Source: Mesorhizobium sp. L-8-3
GTDB taxonomy: Bacteria > Pseudomonadota > Alphaproteobacteria > Rhizobiales > Rhizobiaceae
Assembly: GCF_016756615.1 (NCBI RefSeq)
Contig: NZ_AP023262.1
Location: 868,001-932,000, forward strand
Direction: 5' to 3'
Length of the DNA: 64,000 nt
Shown: piece by piece, positions 62,493 through 64,000 of the stretch
Layout of the letters: every line of letters starts with the position of its first letter
Position numbering within the stretch: the stretch's first letter is position 1
Program-made: the position numbers and the translations under genes
Notes under the pieces: model-generated
What the model saw: only the letters and a program-made list of their open reading frames with translations
Told to the model about the DNA's origin: nothing
Databases searched by the model: none

Positions 62493-64000
62493 TCAGCCTG
62501 CACCTTCGGCCGGCGTCGCCAGCGCGCGATGGCGTCCGCGCAACCGCGAAATCGCGGTCCAGAGGACAATCGCGGCGATGCAGGCGAGGAAAGCGGCGCT
62601 CAGGGGACGCGTGAAGAAGCTGGAGAAGTCGCCGCCGGCGATCACCATGGCGCGGCGGATATTTTCCTCCAGCATCGGCCCGAGGACGAGCCCCAGAAGG
62701 AGCGGCGCGACCTGGAAGCGCAGCAGCTTCAGGATGTAACCGAGCAGGCCGAAGGCGATGAGCACATAGAGGTCCACCACCTGGTTGGCGACGCTGTAAA
62801 CCCCGATGCAGACCAGCGCGATGATAACAGGAAAGAGGACGCGGTAGGGGATGAGCAGGATGCGCACCCAAAGACCGATCATCGGCACGTTGAGGATGAC
62901 GAGCATGATGTTGCCGATCAGGAAGCTCATCACCAGGCTCCAGAAGAGCTCCGGCTGGCCTGCGATGAAGTTCGGTCCGGGAAGGATGTTGTGCACCATC
63001 ATCACGCCGAGCATCAGCGCCATGACCGGATCGCCCGGAATGCCGAGGCTGAGCGTTGGGATGAACGAGGTCTGAACTGCGGAATTGTTTGCCGCTTCCG
63101 GCGAGGCCACGCCCTCGATCGCGCCCCTGCCGAAGCGCGACGGGTCCTTGGCCACGCGCTTTTCGACCGCGTAGGACATGAAGGATGCGGTCACGCCGCC
63201 GGTTCCGGGCAATGCGCCGAAGAAGGAGCCGATCGCCGAGCCGCGCACGATCGGCATGAGCGATTGTTTCCAGTCGGCGCGCGTCGGCGCGAGCGACTTC
63301 AGCGTGATCCTGCCCGGCGCCGGACGTGCCCGATCCTTCGAGCCGGCGGTCGCCATGACTTCGGGCAGACCGAAGAGGCCGACCGCGATCGCGACAAGGG
63401 ACAGGCCGTCATAAAGCGCGGGAACGCCAAAGGTGAAGCGTGCCGTGCCGCTGTTCAGATCGATGCCGACGAGGCCGAGGACGAGGCCGAAGACGACCAT
63501 CGTCAGGGCGCGGAAAGGCGACTCGCTGGCGAGCAGCGCGGCGGCCACGAGGCCGAGGAGCATCAGCGAGAAATATTCCTGCGCGCTGAACCGGATCGCC
63601 AGTTCGGCAAGCGGCTGCGAAAAGGCGGCGAGCAGGATCAGGCCGAAAATGCCGCCGACGAAGGAAGCGATCGCGGTGATGAACAGCGCAACGCCGGCCC
63701 GTCCCTGCCGCGCCATAGGGTAGCCGTCGATGAGGGTGACGGCGCTCGAGGCCTCGCCCGCCAGATTAAGCAGGATCGAGGTGATGCGCCCGCCATAGGC
63801 AGCCCCATAATAAATGCCGGCGAGCAGGATGAGCGCGAAAGCGGGACTGACGTGATAGGTCAGCGGCAGGAGCATAGCGATGGACGCCATCGGCCCCAGC
63901 CCCGGCAGGACGCCGACCAGCGTGCCCAGCGATACGCCGACGAAGCAGTAGAACAGGCCCTGCGTCGAGAATGCGACGCCCATGCCGAGCGCCATGTTCG
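62493..64000 (-). CDS. tctA: Tripartite tricarboxylate transporter TctA (5' end cut by window)
   Basis: A large multi-helix membrane protein of at least 500 residues, the transmembrane subunit of a TTT uptake system. GVLPGLGPMASIAMLLPLTY, SEAA-like ASPEAANNSAVQTSFIPTLS, LGIPGDPVMALMLG and LVLGPMLEENIRRAMVIAGG are diagnostic of TctA. An ATG lies at 63995, but the family normally has a few residues before ALGMGVAF, and the frame stays open to the window end, so the true start probably lies beyond 64000. TctB and TctC partners would be upstream, outside the window. Confidence 0.93.
   Translation of the reverse strand, partial: NMALGMGVAFSTQGLFYCFVGVSLGTLVGVLPGLGPMASIAMLLPLTYHVSPAFALILLAGIYYGAAYGGRITSILLNLAGEASSAVTLIDGYPMARQGRAGVALFITAIASFVGGIFGLILLAAFSQPLAELAIRFSAQEYFSLMLLGLVAAALLASESPFRALTMVVFGLVLGLVGIDLNSGTARFTFGVPALYDGLSLVAIAVGLFGLPEVMATAGSKDRARPAPGRITLKSLAPTRADWKQSLMPIVRGSAIGSFFGALPGTGGVTASFMSYAVEKRVAKDPSRFGRGAIEGVASPEAANNSAVQTSFIPTLSLGIPGDPVMALMLGVMMVHNILPGPNFIAGQPELFWSLVMSFLIGNIMLVILNVPMIGLWVRILLIPYRVLFPVIIALVCIGVYSVANQVVDLYVLIAFGLLGYILKLLRFQVAPLLLGLVLGPMLEENIRRAMVIAGGDFSSFFTRPLSAAFLACIAAIVLWTAISRLRGRHRALATPAEGAG

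Noticed and set aside
1..64000. tRNA, rRNA, riboswitch, CRISPR array, integrase, transposase
   Set aside because: Looked for and not seen; no repeat array or clover-leaf-like segment could be supported.

Overview
The window is high-GC DNA with tightly packed metabolic operons and an unusually large number of transcriptional regulators. It suggests a soil or plant-associated alphaproteobacterium of the Rhizobiales (Mesorhizobium/Aminobacter/Phyllobacteriaceae-like). The evidence is the density of TRAP and ABC uptake operons, the Lrp/LysR/GntR/AraC regulators paired with small catabolic gene sets, a class III cyclase with TolB-like and TPR parts, and an intergenic repeat (30672-30772) of a type I recall from Rhizobiales genomes. 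This placement is inference; no rRNA or tRNA gene is present to confirm it. I saw no transposase, integrase, phage gene or CRISPR array.

Layout. 1-840: little recognisable, with a perfect 16-bp palindrome at the left edge. 843-5979: a TRAP transporter operon with an Asp/Glu-racemase-family protein and an OHCU decarboxylase, divergent from a LysR regulator; probably ureide (allantoin-type) uptake and breakdown. 6378-10369: a cyclic-nucleotide-binding patatin phospholipase facing a class III cyclase. 10509-19235: small regulator/enzyme pairs (Lrp with DUF2000, a P5C-reductase-like protein, LysR with SDR, TetR with SDR, a DUF3616 secreted protein, AraC) with a decayed Fe-S HTH regulator between them. 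19265-21300: SDR remnant, aldehyde dehydrogenase and glutaryl-CoA dehydrogenase remnant. 21850-24430: cydA-cydB plus a 44-residue third subunit. 24462-31586: MocR regulator, lysine-6-dehydrogenase-like enzyme with divergent Lrp, an SDR lacking the usual catalytic Tyr, a GNAT remnant, AraC with an EamA exporter, and a BtpA-family protein.

31633-34212: AhpD-like protein and a P1B-type metal ATPase. 34377-39954: a sugar ABC operon (binding protein, two permeases, ROK kinase, GntR, SIS protein) with no ATPase gene. 40126-41137: PIN-domain toxin/HTH antitoxin pair. 41412-49792: haloacetate-dehalogenase-like hydrolase, a 1205-residue 5-oxoprolinase/hydantoinase divergent from a second TRAP operon, and a MarR-like regulator. 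50203-56958: a methyltransferase, Lrp divergent from arginase-ornithine cyclodeaminase, a second methyltransferase, an L,D-transpeptidase, and LysE divergent from Lrp. 57056-61892: mannonate dehydratase (uxuA) with a third TRAP system whose small membrane subunit carries an in-frame TGA, divergent from a FadR-type GntR. 62085-64000: a frameshifted enoyl-CoA hydratase remnant and the start of a TctA tricarboxylate-transporter gene cut by the window edge.

Taken together this is a scavenging region for amino acids, ureides, sugar acids and sugars. Each module has its own regulator: four Lrp/AsnC, two LysR, two AraC, three GntR-superfamily (HutC, FCD, MocR), one TetR and one MarR-like. Six remnants or disrupted genes (five decayed genes and one nonsense-interrupted TRAP subunit) show that modules are being gained and lost. 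The most speculative but most interesting point is the cyclase/CNB-patatin pair, which has the parts list of a Pycsar-like signalling module, although its convergent layout argues for caution.
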